A stretch of DNA of 64,000 bases. It comes from Halalkalibacter nanhaiisediminis (GTDB taxonomy: Bacteria > Bacillota > Bacilli > Bacillales > Bacillaceae_D). Numbering within the stretch: position 1 is the first letter of the stretch; each line of letters opens with the position of its first letter. The notes beneath the pieces are model-generated. The model did no database searches and had not been told where the DNA came from. It saw only the letters and a program-made list of their open reading frames with translations. The stretch covers positions 220,383 through 284,382 of the forward strand of contig NZ_VLKZ01000004.1 of NCBI RefSeq assembly GCF_007830185.1, written 5' to 3'. The translations under genes and the position numbers were made by a program. Below, piece by piece: positions 12,402-24,093 of this stretch.

Positions 12402-13694
12402 ATGACTGCAAAATGGGAAAAGTTAGAAGGAAATGAAGGCGTTCTTACAATTGAAGTAGCAGCTGAAAAGGTAGACGCTGCTCTTGATCAAGCGTTCAAG
12501 AAAGTTGTTAAGAAAGTTAATGTACCAGGATTCCGTAAAGGTAAAGTACCTCGTGCTATTTTTGAGAAACAATTTGGAGTAGAATCACTTTATCAAGATG
12601 CTATTGATATCATTCTTCCTGATGCATATGCAAGTGCAATCGATGAAGCTGGTATTGAGCCAGTAGATCGTCCTGAAATTGACGTAGAAACAATGGAAAA
12701 AGGTAGTAATCTTGTTTTCACTGCTAAAGTGACTGTTAAGCCAGAAGTTGAACTTGGTGAGTATAAAGGTCTTGAAGTGGAAGAAAAGGATACGACTGTT
12801 ACAGATGAAGATGTTGATGCTGAACTTAAAAAGCTTCAAGAGCGTCACGCGGAGCTTGTTGTTGTTGAAGACGGAACAATCGAGAACGGTGATACAGCTG
12901 TATTAGATTTTGAAGGCTTTGTTGATGGAGAAGCATTTGAAGGCGGACAAGCTGAAAACTATTCACTTGAAATCGGTTCTGGTCAATTCATTCCAGGTTT
13001 TGAAGAGCAATTAGTAGGTCTTAAAGTTGGGGACGAAAAAGACGTTGAGGTTTCATTCCCAGAAGAATACCATGCAGAAGACCTAGCTGGTAAACCAGCA
13101 ACATTCAAAGTGAAAATCCATGATATCAAGCGTAAGGAACTACCAGCACTTGATGATGAGTTCGCTAAAGATGTAAATGAAAAAGTGGAGACACTTGAAG
13201 AGCTTAAAGCTGAACTAAAAGAAAAGCTTCAACAAGATAAAGAGAACGAAGCGCAAAATGACGTACGCGATACATTAGTTGAGAAAGCTGCTGAAAATGC
13301 TAAAATTGACATTCCTGAAGCAATGGTTAATACGGAAGTTGATCGCATGATGCAGGAATTCGACCAACGCTTACAAGCTCAAGGTATGAACCTTGATTTG
13401 TATTACCAGTTCTCTGGACAAGATGAAACTGCTATGCGTGAACAGTTCAAGATTGATGGAGAAAAGCGTGTTCGTATTAACCTTACATTAGAAGCAATTG
13501 CAAATGCTGAGAACATTGAAGTTGCTGACGAAGATGTTGATAATGAAATTGAAAAGATGGCTGAGATGTATCAACGTCCTGTAGATGAAATTAAAAATAT
13601 TTTTGCTGCTCAAGGTGGTCTTGAAGGAATTAAGAGTGATCTTAAAATCCAAAAAGCTGTTGAATTCCTTGTTGATAACAGCAAAAAAGCATAA
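12402..13694 (+). CDS. tig: Trigger factor
   Basis: Trigger factor is the ribosome-bound chaperone and prolyl isomerase that meets nascent chains at the exit tunnel. The ATG at 12402 follows TTGGAGGG; the in-frame ATG 15 bases upstream lies before this site and is unlikely. The 430-residue protein has the ribosome-binding loop [11 protein letters not shown] at about 40-50, a FKBP-type domain (about 160-245, [20 protein letters not shown]) and a helical C-terminal chaperone domain rich in Glu and Lys. Confidence 0.97.
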   Translation: MTAKWEKLEGNEGVLTIEVAAEKVDAALDQAFKKVVKKVNVPGFRKGKVPRAIFEKQFGVESLYQDAIDIILPDAYASAIDEAGIEPVDRPEIDVETMEKGSNLVFTAKVTVKPEVELGEYKGLEVEEKDTTVTDEDVDAELKKLQERHAELVVVEDGTIENGDTAVLDFEGFVDGEAFEGGQAENYSLEIGSGQFIPGFEEQLVGLKVGDEKDVEVSFPEEYHAEDLAGKPATFKVKIHDIKRKELPALDDEFAKDVNEKVETLEELKAELKEKLQQDKENEAQNDVRDTLVEKAAENAKIDIPEAMVNTEVDRMMQEFDQRLQAQGMNLDLYYQFSGQDETAMREQFKIDGEKRVRINLTLEAIANAENIEVADEDVDNEIEKMAEMYQRPVDEIKNIFAAQGGLEGIKSDLKIQKAVEFLVDNSKKA

Positions 13695-13720
13695 TTGACC
13701 TTAAATAGTATAAAAAGATA

Positions 13721-13755
13721 AAACAAGGCGCGAATTCTCGTGCCTTGTTTTTCCA
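13721..13755 (+). terminator. Terminator after tig
   Basis: AAACAAGGC pairs with GCCTTGTTT, extended by CG pairs toward the loop, and runs into TTTTT. Confidence 0.9.
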
Positions 13756-14243
13756 TCATCATATAATGGTTTTGTTTTTCATCCATTGACTTTAAATGTA
13801 TGGTAACAATGTTTATTGAACAAGCTTATGACAGATACTAATTAGAAGCTTGATTACAACTCAAGTAAAGATATCTGAAAAAGTGGGTGATAAAATAATA
13901 TGATTTTCCGTAAGAAAAAGGATTTTTATCCCTGAATCTTGAATCTATAAGCAATCCATACATAAAATGAAGTAAGCCTTTATGGATTTACATTTACAAG
14001 ATGACTTTTTTTGACGATGTACATATGCTTTAAGTTTGTTTTGGTTACGGTTAGGCAGGGGTTTTGCTTAGGTTTTTTTTGTAGTTGTATGATACAATGG
14101 CGAAACATACGAATGCAGTGATCAATACTCGTATGATAAGTTTACTCGCTATCCTTCTTAGAGAGGGATTTAATTTAAGTAGAGCCATTATGATGGGCAA
14201 ATAATGATTGAGGATGGTACAATATTTACTAAGGGGTGATCGA
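13756..14243. other. Long AT-rich region upstream of clpX
   Basis: No convincing gene is visible in these nearly 490 bases. An extended -10 element, TGATACAAT at 14090-14098, could be the clpX promoter, although no good -35 sits at the standard distance. No CtsR or CIRCE operator was seen. The left part is T-rich and otherwise featureless. Confidence 0.5.
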
Positions 14244-15518
14244 ATGTTTAAATTTAACGAAGAAAAAGGACAGCTCAAATGTTCTTTTTGTGGAAAAACA
14301 CAAGACCAAGTTCGTAAGCTTGTTGCTGGACCTGGTGTGTATATATGTGATGAATGTATCGAGCTCTGCACTGAAATTGTTGAAGAAGAGCTAGGGACAG
14401 AAGAAGAAGTTGAATATCAAGAAGTACCTAAGCCACATGAAATTCGTCAAATTCTTGATGACTATGTGATTGGTCAAGATCGTGCGAAAAAATCATTAGC
14501 TGTTGCTGTTTATAACCATTACAAGCGCATTAATTCGTTAAGCCGTTCTGATGAAGTAGAATTAGCGAAAAGTAATATCTGTATGATTGGCCCAACTGGT
14601 AGTGGGAAAACATTACTTGCTCAAACATTAGCACGAATTTTGAACGTACCGTTTGCAATTGCTGATGCAACATCTCTTACAGAAGCAGGTTATGTTGGTG
14701 AGGATGTAGAGAATATCCTTCTCAAGTTAATTCAAGCTGCTGATTATGATGTTGAAAAAGCTGAAAAAGGGATTATCTACATCGATGAAATTGATAAGGT
14801 TGCACGTAAATCAGAAAATCCATCAATAACTCGTGATGTTTCTGGTGAAGGTGTGCAGCAAGCCTTACTTAAGATTCTTGAAGGTACAACAGCAAGCGTA
14901 CCACCCCAAGGTGGACGTAAGCATCCGCATCAGGAATTCATTCAAATTGACACGACAAACGTTCTCTTTATTTGTGGAGGCGCATTTGATGGTATTGAAC
15001 AAATCATCAAACGTCGTCTAGGTAAAAAAGTAATCGGTTTTGGTTCAGATGTGAAGCAAGAAGAGCTTAAGCCAGGCGAATATTTAGGCAAAGTTCTTCC
15101 AGAAGTTTTACTTCGTTTTGGATTAATTCCTGAATTTATTGGCCGACTTCCAGTGATTTCAAGTCTTGAACCACTAGATATCGACGCATTAGTAGAGATT
15201 TTAACTCAACCGAAAAATGCGTTAGTAAAGCAATATCAAAAATTACTTGAGCTTGATGATGTAGAACTTGAATTTACAGAGCAAGCTTTACGAGAAATTG
15301 CGAATAAGGCGATTGAACGTAAAACAGGTGCTCGTGGTTTGCGTTCAATTATTGAAACACTTATGCTTGATGTTATGTTTGACTTGCCATCACGAGATGA
15401 TATCGTGAAGTGTATTATTCATGATAAGTGCGTAACAGAAAATGCAGTACCAACATTATTAACAAAAGATGGTACTGAAATTAATCTGTCTAAAGAAGAA
15501 CCAAAAGAAAGTGCATAA
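14244..15518 (+). CDS. clpX: ATP-dependent protease ATP-binding subunit ClpX
   Basis: ClpX is the AAA+ unfoldase that feeds substrates into ClpP. The ATG at 14244 follows AAGGGGTG and gives 424 residues. The N-terminal zinc-binding domain has Cys13, Cys16, Cys35 and Cys38. The AAA+ module has Walker A GPTGSGKT, Walker [10 protein letters not shown] and the substrate-gripping GYVGED loop. The ClpP-docking IGF loop appears as VIGFGSD. Separate terminators flank the gene, so it is probably monocistronic. Confidence 0.97.
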   Translation: MFKFNEEKGQLKCSFCGKTQDQVRKLVAGPGVYICDECIELCTEIVEEELGTEEEVEYQEVPKPHEIRQILDDYVIGQDRAKKSLAVAVYNHYKRINSLSRSDEVELAKSNICMIGPTGSGKTLLAQTLARILNVPFAIADATSLTEAGYVGEDVENILLKLIQAADYDVEKAEKGIIYIDEIDKVARKSENPSITRDVSGEGVQQALLKILEGTTASVPPQGGRKHPHQEFIQIDTTNVLFICGGAFDGIEQIIKRRLGKKVIGFGSDVKQEELKPGEYLGKVLPEVLLRFGLIPEFIGRLPVISSLEPLDIDALVEILTQPKNALVKQYQKLLELDDVELEFTEQALREIANKAIERKTGARGLRSIIETLMLDVMFDLPSRDDIVKCIIHDKCVTENAVPTLLTKDGTEINLSKEEPKESA

Positions 15519-15529
15519 AATTTTGTTGG

Positions 15530-15558
15530 CCGACTCTTTTTGAAGAGTCGGTTTTTTA
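15530..15558 (+). terminator. Terminator after clpX
   Basis: CCGACTCTT pairs with AAGAGTCGG around a 4-base loop and is followed by six T. Confidence 0.93.
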
Positions 15559-15572
15559 TTTAGTGTTGATAA

Positions 15573-15605
15573 ACTTGGCTAAAATCGCTCACCTCATGTG
15601 AGCAA
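15573..15605 (+). repeat. Dispersed 33-nt palindromic repeat, copy B
   Basis: This copy carries stem GCTCAC with GTGAGC, where copies A and C have GCCCAC with GTGGGC. The two changes compensate and keep the hairpin. A partial copy of the same element, ending TCGTGTGGGCAAA, follows at 15614-15633. Confidence 0.65.
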
Positions 15606-15704
15606 CGCCGAGTACCCAAGTCGTGTGGGCAAACTTTCTTTGATTAGTGTTGTTTATCCCGGTCATACTAAGAGAAACAAACGACTACTTTGGGAGGTTT
15701 CATC

Positions 15705-17375
15705 ATGAATTGGACTGGAATTGCTTTGGTGGTACAGCTTTTTTTTGGTGTCGTTATTGGCATATACTTTTGGAATTTGTTGAAGAATCAGCGTAACCAA
15801 CGTGTTTCGATTGATAGAGAGTCTAAAAAAGAAATGGAACAACTTCGCAAAATGCGTGCAATCTCATTAAGCGAGCCTTTGGCTGAAAAGGTTCGTCCAG
15901 TTAGTTTTGAGGATATTGTCGGTCAAGAGGAAGGAATTCGTTCTTTACGTGCTGCCCTGTGTGGACCAAATCCGCAACATATTATTATTTATGGGCCACC
16001 TGGTGTTGGAAAAACGGCTGCCGCTCGCCTTGTTCTTGAGGAAGCAAAAAAGAATTCTAGCTCACCCTTCTCACAAGATGCTGTTTTTGTTGAATTAGAT
16101 GGTACAACGGCTCGGTTTGATGAAAGAGGGATTGCCGATCCGCTTATTGGTTCTGTTCATGATCCTATTTATCAAGGAGCGGGTGCGATGGGACAAGCAG
16201 GAATTCCACAACCAAAGCACGGGGCTGTTACGAAAGCACATGGTGGTGTTTTATTTATCGATGAAATTGGTGAACTTCATTCGATCCAATTAAATAAATT
16301 ATTAAAGGTGCTTGAAGATCGGAAAGTGTTTCTTGAAAGTGCATATTATAGTGAGGAAAACCAACAAATTCCTCGCCATATTCATGAAATTTTTCAAAAA
16401 GGATTACCAGCAGATTTTAGGTTAATTGGTGCAACAACCCGAACTCCTGATGAACTTCCTCCTGCAATACGATCACGCTGCTTAGAAGTTTATTTCCGTT
16501 CTTTAAAACCTCAAGAGATTATTGCCATTGCTAAAAAAGCTGCTGATAAAATCAGTTTCACTGCTGAAGAAGGGGCAATTGAGCGGATTGCAAAGTATGC
16601 AACGAATGGGCGAGAAGCTGTTAATATCGTTCAAATTGCTGCTGGTGTAGCAACTTCAGAAGGTCGACAAGAGTTAACGCTTACAGATGTAGAATGGGTT
16701 TTACATGCAAGTCAGCTAGCACCAAGACCTGAACGACGGATTCATCATCATTCAGCTGTTGGACTAGTCAATGGATTAGCTGTTTATGGCCCAAATTTAG
16801 GTGCTTTACTTGAAATTGAAGTAAATGTTATTGATAATCCAGGTAAAGGTTCGGTTAATATTACAGGAATTGCTGAAGAAGAGAGTACGGGAAATCAAGT
16901 TCGCTCGATTAGAAGAAAAAGTATGGCGAAGGGATCTGTCGAGAATGTTGTAACCGTCTTAAGACGAATGGGTATTCCGACTCAGAACTATGATATTCAT
17001 GTGAATTTTCCTGGTGGAGGTCCTGTTGATGGTCCTTCAGCTGGCATAGCAATTGCCACAGGCATATATTCAGCTATTCGCAAGGAAAAAGTACGTAATA
17101 CAATAGCGATGACTGGAGAGCTTGGCATACATGGAAAGGTAAAGCCGGTTGGTGGTGTGGTTGCCAAGGTTGAGGCGGCAAAATTGGCAGGTGCTGATAC
17201 GGTTGTGATTCCCAAGGAGAATGAACAAGCCTTGCTTCAAGCTGTTACAGGCATTAAAGTGGTTACAGTTGAACATTTTGATGAAGTTCTTCGCTTTGCA
17301 ATTGAAGAGGAGCAAGAACATGAGGAAATGATCCCGGCAAGTATTGAGGTGAAAACATCCATCGCACCGGTATAA
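15705..17375 (+). CDS. lonB: Lon-type protease LonB, membrane-anchored
   Basis: This LonB-type protein has an N-terminal membrane helix (about residues 5-25), an AAA+ domain with Walker [13 protein letters not shown] and Walker B VLFIDEIGEL, and a C-terminal Lon protease domain. The catalytic Ser lies in DGPSAGIA and the Lys in the segment after GGVVAKVEAAK. The ATG at 15705 follows GGGAGG, giving 556 residues. In B. subtilis lonB is expressed in the forespore and precedes lonA, as here. Its own sporulation promoter is likely but was not identified with confidence. Confidence 0.95.
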   Translation: MNWTGIALVVQLFFGVVIGIYFWNLLKNQRNQRVSIDRESKKEMEQLRKMRAISLSEPLAEKVRPVSFEDIVGQEEGIRSLRAALCGPNPQHIIIYGPPGVGKTAAARLVLEEAKKNSSSPFSQDAVFVELDGTTARFDERGIADPLIGSVHDPIYQGAGAMGQAGIPQPKHGAVTKAHGGVLFIDEIGELHSIQLNKLLKVLEDRKVFLESAYYSEENQQIPRHIHEIFQKGLPADFRLIGATTRTPDELPPAIRSRCLEVYFRSLKPQEIIAIAKKAADKISFTAEEGAIERIAKYATNGREAVNIVQIAAGVATSEGRQELTLTDVEWVLHASQLAPRPERRIHHHSAVGLVNGLAVYGPNLGALLEIEVNVIDNPGKGSVNITGIAEEESTGNQVRSIRRKSMAKGSVENVVTVLRRMGIPTQNYDIHVNFPGGGPVDGPSAGIAIATGIYSAIRKEKVRNTIAMTGELGIHGKVKPVGGVVAKVEAAKLAGADTVVIPKENEQALLQAVTGIKVVTVEHFDEVLRFAIEEEQEHEEMIPASIEVKTSIAPV

Positions 17376-17556
17376 GATTAGACAAAGATATGGTGATAAG
17401 ATAAAATTGAAAAAGATCATTTCAAATTATTTTAAAAAATCGCCAAATGAATCCAATAGATGTTTTGATCATTTTTTGTTAAATGTTAACAATGGAATCG
17501 GATCAACCCCTATATGGAGTTGGATTTGGAAATAGGATGTATGGAGGTGTACGCGG

Positions 17557-19884
17557 ATGGTCGACACAATTAATAGACGACAAATTCCGCTTCTACCGTT
17601 ACGCGGATTACTTGTTTTCCCTTCAATGGTGTTACATTTAGATGTGGGAAGAGCTAAATCTGTACAGGCGTTAGAGCAGGTAATGGAAGAAGATCATCAA
17701 ATTTTACTTGCAACTCAAAAAGAGATTTCAATAGATGAGCCTTCTGCCGATGATATTTATTCTGTAGGAACACTGGCAAAGGTCAAAAGTCTTCTGAAAT
17801 TACCAAATGGAACAGTGCGAATTCACGTCGAAGGATTGCAACGTGCTAAAATTGAACAATATTTTGATAATGATGACTGTATTAAGGTTGAGGCAACCAT
17901 TCTTGAGGAAGTTGATGCAGAGCTGACTTCAGAGTTACAAGCCATTATGCGCAATCTTTTATCAATGTTTGAGCAGTATACGAAAGCATCAAAGAAAATA
18001 TCAGCTGAAACACTTACTGCAGTAAAAGACATAACTGAACCAGGACAGTTTGCTGATGTGATTGCAGCAAACTTGCCACTCAAATTAGCCCAAAAACAAT
18101 CATTATTAGAAATTGCTTCTGTTGAAAAGCGGTTAATGACCCTGATAGAGATTCTGAATAATGAAAAAGAAATTTTGGGACTTGAAAAGAAAATCGGTCA
18201 ACGCGTAAAGAAATCAATGGAAAAAACACAAAAAGAATATTATTTACGTGAACAGATGAAGGCGATTCAAAAAGAGCTAGGCGACAAAGAAGGTCGAACA
18301 GGTGAAGTGTCAACTCTTCGCGAGAAAATTGAAGAGGCAAATATGCCAGAAGCAATCAAAGAGAAGGCATTAAAGGAACTTGATCGTTATGAAAAAATGC
18401 CGGCAAACTCTGCTGAAAGCTCTGTTCTTCGTAATTATTTAGATTGGCTTCTTCAATTACCTTGGACGAACGAAACAGAAGATCAGCTTGATGTGATTCG
18501 AGCTGAAGAAATTCTAAACGAAGATCATTATGGTCTTGAAAAAGTGAAGGAGCGTGTTCTTGAGTATTTAGCTGTTCAGCAGCTAACTCGTGAGCTAAAA
18601 GGACCAATTCTTTGTTTAGCAGGCCCTCCTGGTGTCGGGAAAACATCTCTTGCTCGTTCGATTGCTCGTTCTCTGAATCGAAACTTCGTCAGAATTTCAT
18701 TAGGCGGGGTCCGAGATGAGGCAGAAATTAGAGGACATCGTCGGACATATGTAGGTGCCATGCCTGGACGTGTTATTCAAGGAATGAAAAAAGCTGGCTC
18801 GATTAACCCTGTCTTTTTATTAGATGAAATTGACAAGATGGCGAATGATTTTAGAGGAGATCCTTCAGCTGCATTGCTTGAAGTTTTAGACCCAGAACAA
18901 AATAATACATTTAGTGATCATTACATTGAAGAGCCGTATGATTTATCCAAGGTAATGTTTGTGACCACCGCTAATAATATTTCGACAATTCCTGGACCGT
19001 TGCTCGATCGAATGGAAATAATTTCGATTGCGGGTTATACAGAAGTTGAGAAGATTCAAATTGCTAAAAACCATTTGCTACCTAAGCAAATGAAAGACCA
19101 TGGCCTAACAAAAGGGATGCTTCAAGTAAAAGAAGAGGCAATACAAAAAGTTGTCCGTTATTACACTCGTGAGGCAGGGGTACGAAGCCTTGAACGTCAA
19201 TTAGCTTCCCTCTGTCGTAAAACAGCAAAAAAAATCGTGTCTAATGAGAAAAAGAGAGTCATCTTAACACCAAAAATAGTTGAAGAAATGCTTGGTAAGC
19301 CACGCTTCCGCTATGGACTAGCAGAAGTAGAGGATCAAATTGGCGCAGCAACGGGTCTCGCTTATACGTCTGCTGGCGGCGATACGCTCTCAATTGAGGT
19401 ATCAGTTGCTCCAGGTAAAGGAAAGCTAACTCTCACTGGTAAACTTGGTGACGTTATGAAGGAGTCTGCTCAAGCAGCGTTCAGTTATATTCGTTCACGT
19501 TCTGAGGAGCTTAAGATCGACCCAAGCTTTAATGAGAAGAATGATATTCATATTCATGTACCTGAAGGCGCAACACCAAAGGATGGTCCTTCAGCGGGGA
19601 TTACAATGGCGACAGCTTTAGTTTCGGCATTAACAGGCCGTCCTGTTAAAAAGGAAGTTGGCATGACTGGTGAAATCACTTTAAGGGGACGTGTCTTGCC
19701 AATTGGTGGACTAAAAGAGAAATCTATGAGCGCTCATCGTGCAGGATTGACAACGATTATTATTCCAAAAGACAATGAGAAGGATTTAGAGGATATACCA
19801 GAAAGCGTTCGAAATGACTTGCAATATATTCTTGTTTCTCATTTAGATGAAGTGCTCGAACAAGCGTTAGGAGAGAAGGAATGA
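17557..19884 (+). CDS. lonA: ATP-dependent protease LonA
   Basis: LonA is the cytosolic AAA+ serine protease for damaged and regulatory proteins. The 775 residues have the N-terminal substrate-binding LON domain (about 8-200), a coiled-coil segment, Walker [10 protein letters not shown], Walker [11 protein letters not shown] and the protease domain. Catalytic Ser is in [10 protein letters not shown] and catalytic Lys in [14 protein letters not shown]. The ATG follows ATGGAGGTG. The stop overlaps the ysxC start by four bases, an arrangement also seen in B. subtilis. Confidence 0.98.
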   Translation: MVDTINRRQIPLLPLRGLLVFPSMVLHLDVGRAKSVQALEQVMEEDHQILLATQKEISIDEPSADDIYSVGTLAKVKSLLKLPNGTVRIHVEGLQRAKIEQYFDNDDCIKVEATILEEVDAELTSELQAIMRNLLSMFEQYTKASKKISAETLTAVKDITEPGQFADVIAANLPLKLAQKQSLLEIASVEKRLMTLIEILNNEKEILGLEKKIGQRVKKSMEKTQKEYYLREQMKAIQKELGDKEGRTGEVSTLREKIEEANMPEAIKEKALKELDRYEKMPANSAESSVLRNYLDWLLQLPWTNETEDQLDVIRAEEILNEDHYGLEKVKERVLEYLAVQQLTRELKGPILCLAGPPGVGKTSLARSIARSLNRNFVRISLGGVRDEAEIRGHRRTYVGAMPGRVIQGMKKAGSINPVFLLDEIDKMANDFRGDPSAALLEVLDPEQNNTFSDHYIEEPYDLSKVMFVTTANNISTIPGPLLDRMEIISIAGYTEVEKIQIAKNHLLPKQMKDHGLTKGMLQVKEEAIQKVVRYYTREAGVRSLERQLASLCRKTAKKIVSNEKKRVILTPKIVEEMLGKPRFRYGLAEVEDQIGAATGLAYTSAGGDTLSIEVSVAPGKGKLTLTGKLGDVMKESAQAAFSYIRSRSEELKIDPSFNEKNDIHIHVPEGATPKDGPSAGITMATALVSALTGRPVKKEVGMTGEITLRGRVLPIGGLKEKSMSAHRAGLTTIIIPKDNEKDLEDIPESVRNDLQYILVSHLDEVLEQALGEKE

Positions 19885-20468
19885 AAGTAACAAAAGCAGA
19901 ATTAGCAAGAGTAGCTGTGAAGCCGGATCAATACCCGACAACACGATTACCTGAAATTGCTTTATCCGGTCGTTCAAATGTCGGTAAATCATCGTTTATT
20001 AATAAGATGATTAATCGTAAAGGTTTAGCGCGAACGTCGCAAAAGCCTGGTAAAACCCAAACTTTAAACTTTTATGAAATTAACGAACAAATTTATTTTG
20101 TCGATGTTCCTGGATATGGTTTTGCAAAAGTACCGAAATCAGAGCGCGAAGCATGGGGTAAAATGATTGAGACATATTTACAGGACCGTGAGCAACTAAA
20201 GGCAGTTGTACAAATTGTTGATTTACGTCATCCGCCATCTGCTGATGATAAGATGATGTATCAATGGCTCAAGCATTTTGATATTCCTGTCATCGTAGTA
20301 GCAACGAAATCTGATAAAATCCCTAAAGGAAAATGGCAAAAGCATCTTAAAGTCATTGCGAAAGATTTGGAAAAGGCTGAGTCTGATCCGATCATGTTGT
20401 TTTCTTCAGAAACAGCACAAGGAAAAGAGGAGCTCTGGAAAAAGATTTTGTATTACGCATCGAATTAA
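19881..20468 (+). CDS. ysxC: Ribosome biogenesis GTPase YsxC/EngB
   Basis: This is a small TRAFAC-class GTPase needed for late 50S subunit assembly. The 195-residue protein shows G1 GRSNVGKSS, a Thr-rich switch I ending KPGKTQT, G3 DVPGYG and G4 TKSD. It overlaps lonA by four bases, so translation is probably coupled. A hairpin terminator follows. Confidence 0.97.
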   Translation: MKVTKAELARVAVKPDQYPTTRLPEIALSGRSNVGKSSFINKMINRKGLARTSQKPGKTQTLNFYEINEQIYFVDVPGYGFAKVPKSEREAWGKMIETYLQDREQLKAVVQIVDLRHPPSADDKMMYQWLKHFDIPVIVVATKSDKIPKGKWQKHLKVIAKDLEKAESDPIMLFSSETAQGKEELWKKILYYASN

Positions 20469-20485
20469 AAAGCGTTTTACCATAA

Positions 20486-20532
20486 ACGGCATGAGGAACG
20501 GTCGAGAACCGTTCACATGCCGCTTTTATTTT
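20486..20532 (+). terminator. Terminator after ysxC
   Basis: ACGGCATG at 20486-20493 pairs with CATGCCG (20516-20522). The inner stem AACGGT with ACCGTT extends it, and TTTT follows. Confidence 0.8.
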
Positions 20533-20883
20533 GTTGGTAAGCAGAGCATATAATTGAAATTCATACATTTGCATACGTTGGTTATGCTAAAAATAAATGG
20601 GATATAAATAGCGCAGAAAAGGTTTATTGATTAATAATTCAGCAAAATTAGACATGCTTCAATATCTGTTCACAATTTTTTTTTGGAGTCCTAGATTAGA
20701 CATGTTATAATGTAGACGTGTTATAATGAATAGAGACAAATTAGAGAATAGATTATGTTTTTTATTGTAGTTAGATGAATGAATGGGATGTCTTTACTCA
20801 CATAGATGATTGTGATAAAGGTCGTATACTTAGAAGATAAACGGTATAAATGTATGGATTTTACTTTGGGGGTGAGCGTCAGG
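20533..20883. other. Upstream region of the hem operon
   Basis: No gene is supported. The region holds the tandem promoter-like repeat at 20697-20728 and a leader of about 150 bases before the hemA ribosome binding site GGGGGTG. I saw no clear riboswitch class in the leader. Confidence 0.5.
20683..20728 (+). promoter_or_regulatory. Probable hemA promoter with a 16-bp tandem duplication
   Basis: TAGACATGTTATAATG (20697-20712) is followed directly by TAGACGTGTTATAATG (20713-20728), one mismatch in 16. Each unit contains TATAAT. TTGGAG at 20683-20688 lies 17 bases before the first TATAAT and is the best -35 candidate. Confidence 0.65.
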
Positions 20884-22263
20884 ATGCATATACTTGTTGT
20901 TGGCTTTAACTATAAAACAGCTCCTGTCGAATTGAGAGAGAAGTTCTCGTTCCAAGAATCAGAGCTTCCAGATGCATTGAAACAGTTGCGGAATATGAAA
21001 AGTATTTTAGAGTGCACGGTTATCTCTACCTGTAACCGGACCGAGGTGTATGTTGTTGCGGATCAACTGCACACCGGTCGTCATTTTACTAAGACATTTT
21101 TAGCCGAATGGTTCGGATTACAAAAGGAAGAATTTTTGCCATATTTAACAATCCGCGAAGATCAGAATGCAATTGAGCATTTATTCCGTGTTACCTGTGG
21201 TCTAGATTCAATGATTCTTGGTGAGACTCAAATTCTTGGTCAAGTTCGTGATAGCTTCTTACTTGCACAAGAGCAACAAGCTACAGGAACGATCTTTAAT
21301 CACGTTTTCAAGCAAGCTGTAACACTTGCAAAGCGTGCTCATTCAGGAACGGAAATTGGCCAGCACGCTGTATCGGTTAGCTATGCTGCTGTTGAGCTTG
21401 GTAAAAATATTTTTGGTGATTTTTCAGGCAAGCATGTTGTTATTTTAGGTGCTGGAGAAATGAGTGAACTCACAGCAAAGCATCTTCATTCAAACGGAGC
21501 GGACAAAATTACCGTGGTGAACCGTACTGAAGCTAAGGCTGCAGAGCTAGCTGCTAAATTCCTTGGACAAGCGCGACCGTTTGAAAAGCTTCAGGAGACA
21601 TTGGCTGAAGCAGATGTTGTGATTAGTTCAACAGGTGCACGGGATTTTGTTGTAACAAAAGAGATGCTTGCAGGCTCTATGAAAAAGCGTAAGGGTCGTC
21701 CATTATTTATGGTCGATATTGCAGTACCTCGTGATTTAGATCCAATGCTTGCTGATTTTGATGATGTTTATCTATATGATATTGATGACTTACAAAACAT
21801 CGTTGAGGCTAATCTTGCTGAAAGAAAACGTGAAGCAGAAAAGATAGAGATTATGATCGAGGCTGAAATTGATGAATTTAAGAGTTGGTTAAATACTCTT
21901 GGAGTTGTGCCAATTATTACGGCTCTTCGTACAAAGGCTTTAGTTGTTCAAGCTGAGACGATGGAAAGCATTGAACGTAAATTGCCTCATTTGAGTGAAC
22001 GTGATAAGAAGGTATTGCGAAAACATACAAAGAGCATCGTAAACCAGCTTTTGCGTGATCCAGTTACTAGAGTGAAAGAACTTGCAGCTCAACCAGATGC
22101 GGATGAGGCGCTTGATTTATTTACGAAAATCTTTGCTCTTGAAGGAGAACTGACTGTACAAGAAGAGGATGCTCGAATTGAAGAAGTAGAAATGAAATGG
22201 GAGACGCAAAAGCAGGAATATGCTACGGTACCAAGGCAACATACGGCTGTTGTCCGCTCTTAA
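20884..22263 (+). CDS. hemA: Glutamyl-tRNA reductase
   Basis: HemA reduces glutamyl-tRNA to glutamate-1-semialdehyde, the first committed step of C5-pathway tetrapyrrole synthesis. Sequence before 20884 is open in frame, but homologues begin [19 protein letters not shown], and GGGGGTG lies upstream, so I place the start at the ATG (459 residues). The nucleophile Cys50 is in STCNRTE. The NADPH domain has VVILGAGEM, and a C-terminal dimerisation domain follows. Confidence 0.97.
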   Translation: MHILVVGFNYKTAPVELREKFSFQESELPDALKQLRNMKSILECTVISTCNRTEVYVVADQLHTGRHFTKTFLAEWFGLQKEEFLPYLTIREDQNAIEHLFRVTCGLDSMILGETQILGQVRDSFLLAQEQQATGTIFNHVFKQAVTLAKRAHSGTEIGQHAVSVSYAAVELGKNIFGDFSGKHVVILGAGEMSELTAKHLHSNGADKITVVNRTEAKAAELAAKFLGQARPFEKLQETLAEADVVISSTGARDFVVTKEMLAGSMKKRKGRPLFMVDIAVPRDLDPMLADFDDVYLYDIDDLQNIVEANLAERKREAEKIEIMIEAEIDEFKSWLNTLGVVPIITALRTKALVVQAETMESIERKLPHLSERDKKVLRKHTKSIVNQLLRDPVTRVKELAAQPDADEALDLFTKIFALEGELTVQEEDARIEEVEMKWETQKQEYATVPRQHTAVVRS

Positions 22264-22280
22264 GAGAGAAGGGACTAGTG

Positions 22281-23096
22281 ATGAACTGGCTTTATCCTGT
22301 TACGATTGTCTTATATAGCTTAAGCGTACTTGGCTATTTTATTGATTTCTTACAACACAACCGGAAGGTCAACCGAATGGCCTTCTGGTTGCTTTCTATT
22401 GTCTGGGTTCTTCAAACGGTTTTTTTTGTTATTCGCGCTCTCGAGCTTGAACGTTTACCACTGTTGACACCATTTGAAGGTTTGTTCTTTTATGCCTGGC
22501 TTGTCGTCACACTTTCGCTTGCGATTAACTGGTACTTCCGTGTTGATTTTCTTGTGTTCTTTACGAATCTGATCGGTTTTAGTATGATGGCATTTAGTCT
22601 ATTTACCCCAGATGGAGATATACCAGAAGCATTGTCAGCATTACTTGCATCAGAGTTACTCATTATCCACATTTCAATGATTTTGCTTTCTTATGTTGCT
22701 TTTACGTTGTCATTTGCTTGTCAAATTATGTATGTGATTCAGCATCAAATGTTAAAACGGAAAATATGGGGAAAACGCTTGCTAAGGTTTGGCGCATTAT
22801 CAAAATTGGATTCACTCTCATTTATTGCGATATCCATTGCATGGCCTCTTCTTTTAATTGGTCTAATCCTTGGATTTATATGGGCCTATCACAAATTTGC
22901 ATTTGTACCACTATACGATGCAAAAGTGATTAGCTCTTTGCTTGTTCTAGGAGTGTACTCTGTCTATTTGTATCAACGAGTGGTGAAATATGTTCGTGGC
23001 TATAATATGGCGCTGCTAGGGATTGCTGGTTTTTTGATCTTGCTTATTAATTATATTTTGTCGGGACAATACTCAAATTTTCATATTTGGTATTAG
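22281..23096 (+). CDS. hemX: HemX membrane protein, negative effector of HemA
   Basis: This 271-residue polytopic protein has about eight hydrophobic segments and resembles the CcsA/cytochrome c assembly family. In B. subtilis HemX lowers the level of HemA. I prefer the ATG at 22281 after AGAAGGGAC. It lies between hemA and hemC as in B. subtilis. A heme-related membrane role is inferred from family and position. Confidence 0.9.
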   Translation: MNWLYPVTIVLYSLSVLGYFIDFLQHNRKVNRMAFWLLSIVWVLQTVFFVIRALELERLPLLTPFEGLFFYAWLVVTLSLAINWYFRVDFLVFFTNLIGFSMMAFSLFTPDGDIPEALSALLASELLIIHISMILLSYVAFTLSFACQIMYVIQHQMLKRKIWGKRLLRFGALSKLDSLSFIAISIAWPLLLIGLILGFIWAYHKFAFVPLYDAKVISSLLVLGVYSVYLYQRVVKYVRGYNMALLGIAGFLILLINYILSGQYSNFHIWY

Positions 23097-23157
23097 TTTA
23101 TGTTTACAATATAAATAAATTGAACGAATGAAGAAATAAATGGAGGCAAATGATATT

Positions 23158-24093
23158 ATGCGAAAGATTGTTATCGGTTCAAGACGAAGCAACCTTGCAC
23201 TTACGCAAACAAATTGGGTAATTGCACAGTTGAGTAAACTCGGGCTTCCTTACGAATTTGAAGTAAAAGAGATTGTCACGAAAGGGGATCGTATTCTTGA
23301 CGTCACTCTTTCAAAAGTGGGTGGGAAGGGATTGTTCGTAAAAGAAATTGAACAAGCTCTTGAAAATAAAGAAATTGATTTAGCTGTACATAGTATGAAG
23401 GATGTACCATCTATTCTTCAAGATCAGTTCACACTTGCAGCGATTACAGAACGTGAAGATCCACGTGATGCGTTTATTTCAAATAACCACGTTCGACTTG
23501 CAGATTTGCCTGCGGGCGCTATTGTGGGAACGAGCAGTCTCAGACGTTCTGCTCAAATTTTAGCAGTTCGCCCAGATCTTGAAGTGAAATGGATTCGTGG
23601 AAACGTTGAAACAAGACTTCGCAAACTAGAGGAAGAGGACTTTGACGCGATTGTTTTGGCTGCTGCGGGCTTAAAGCGTCTCGGTTTTCCAAAGGATCTT
23701 GTAACCGAATATTTAGAACCTGATATGTGCGTGCCAGCGGTCGGACAAGGAGCGCTTGGTCTTGAATGTCGTTCTGATGATGAAGACTTGATTCAGCTCT
23801 TACAACATATTAAAGATGATTCGACTGCCAAAACGGTAACAGCTGAGCGTACATTCTTACATCGAATGGAAGGGGGATGCCAAGTTCCAATAGCAGGTTA
23901 TGGGGTAGTGGATGAAGATGGTTCGCTTACACTTACAGCTCTAGTGGGTTCACCTGACGGAAAGGTTCTTTTAAAGGAGTCAGTAAAAGGTAGTGACCCT
24001 GTTACACTTGGTGAACAAGCGGCCAAGCGTCTACTCGATCAAGGAGCTAAGGAGATTCTTGATCAAGTAAAAAAAGAGCTTGATCAAGAATGA
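23158..24093 (+). CDS. hemC: Porphobilinogen deaminase (hydroxymethylbilane synthase)
   Basis: HemC joins four porphobilinogens into hydroxymethylbilane. The ATG at 23158 follows TGGAGG; the in-frame ATG at 23140 is fused to that site and is unlikely. The 311-residue protein begins [18 protein letters not shown]. It has the catalytic Asp segment SMKDVP and binds its dipyrromethane cofactor at Cys241 in [13 protein letters not shown]. The stop overlaps hemD by four bases. Confidence 0.97.
   Translation: MRKIVIGSRRSNLALTQTNWVIAQLSKLGLPYEFEVKEIVTKGDRILDVTLSKVGGKGLFVKEIEQALENKEIDLAVHSMKDVPSILQDQFTLAAITEREDPRDAFISNNHVRLADLPAGAIVGTSSLRRSAQILAVRPDLEVKWIRGNVETRLRKLEEEDFDAIVLAAAGLKRLGFPKDLVTEYLEPDMCVPAVGQGALGLECRSDDEDLIQLLQHIKDDSTAKTVTAERTFLHRMEGGCQVPIAGYGVVDEDGSLTLTALVGSPDGKVLLKESVKGSDPVTLGEQAAKRLLDQGAKEILDQVKKELDQE

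Noticed and set aside
17376-17556. Terminator or CtsR operator between lonB and lonA
   Set aside because: Only short GATCA palindromes without a good stem or the GGTCAAA repeat are present.
20806-20883. 26-codon N-terminal extension of HemA
   Set aside because: No ribosome binding site precedes it, and the ATG at 20884 gives the conserved HemA N-terminus after GGGGGTG.
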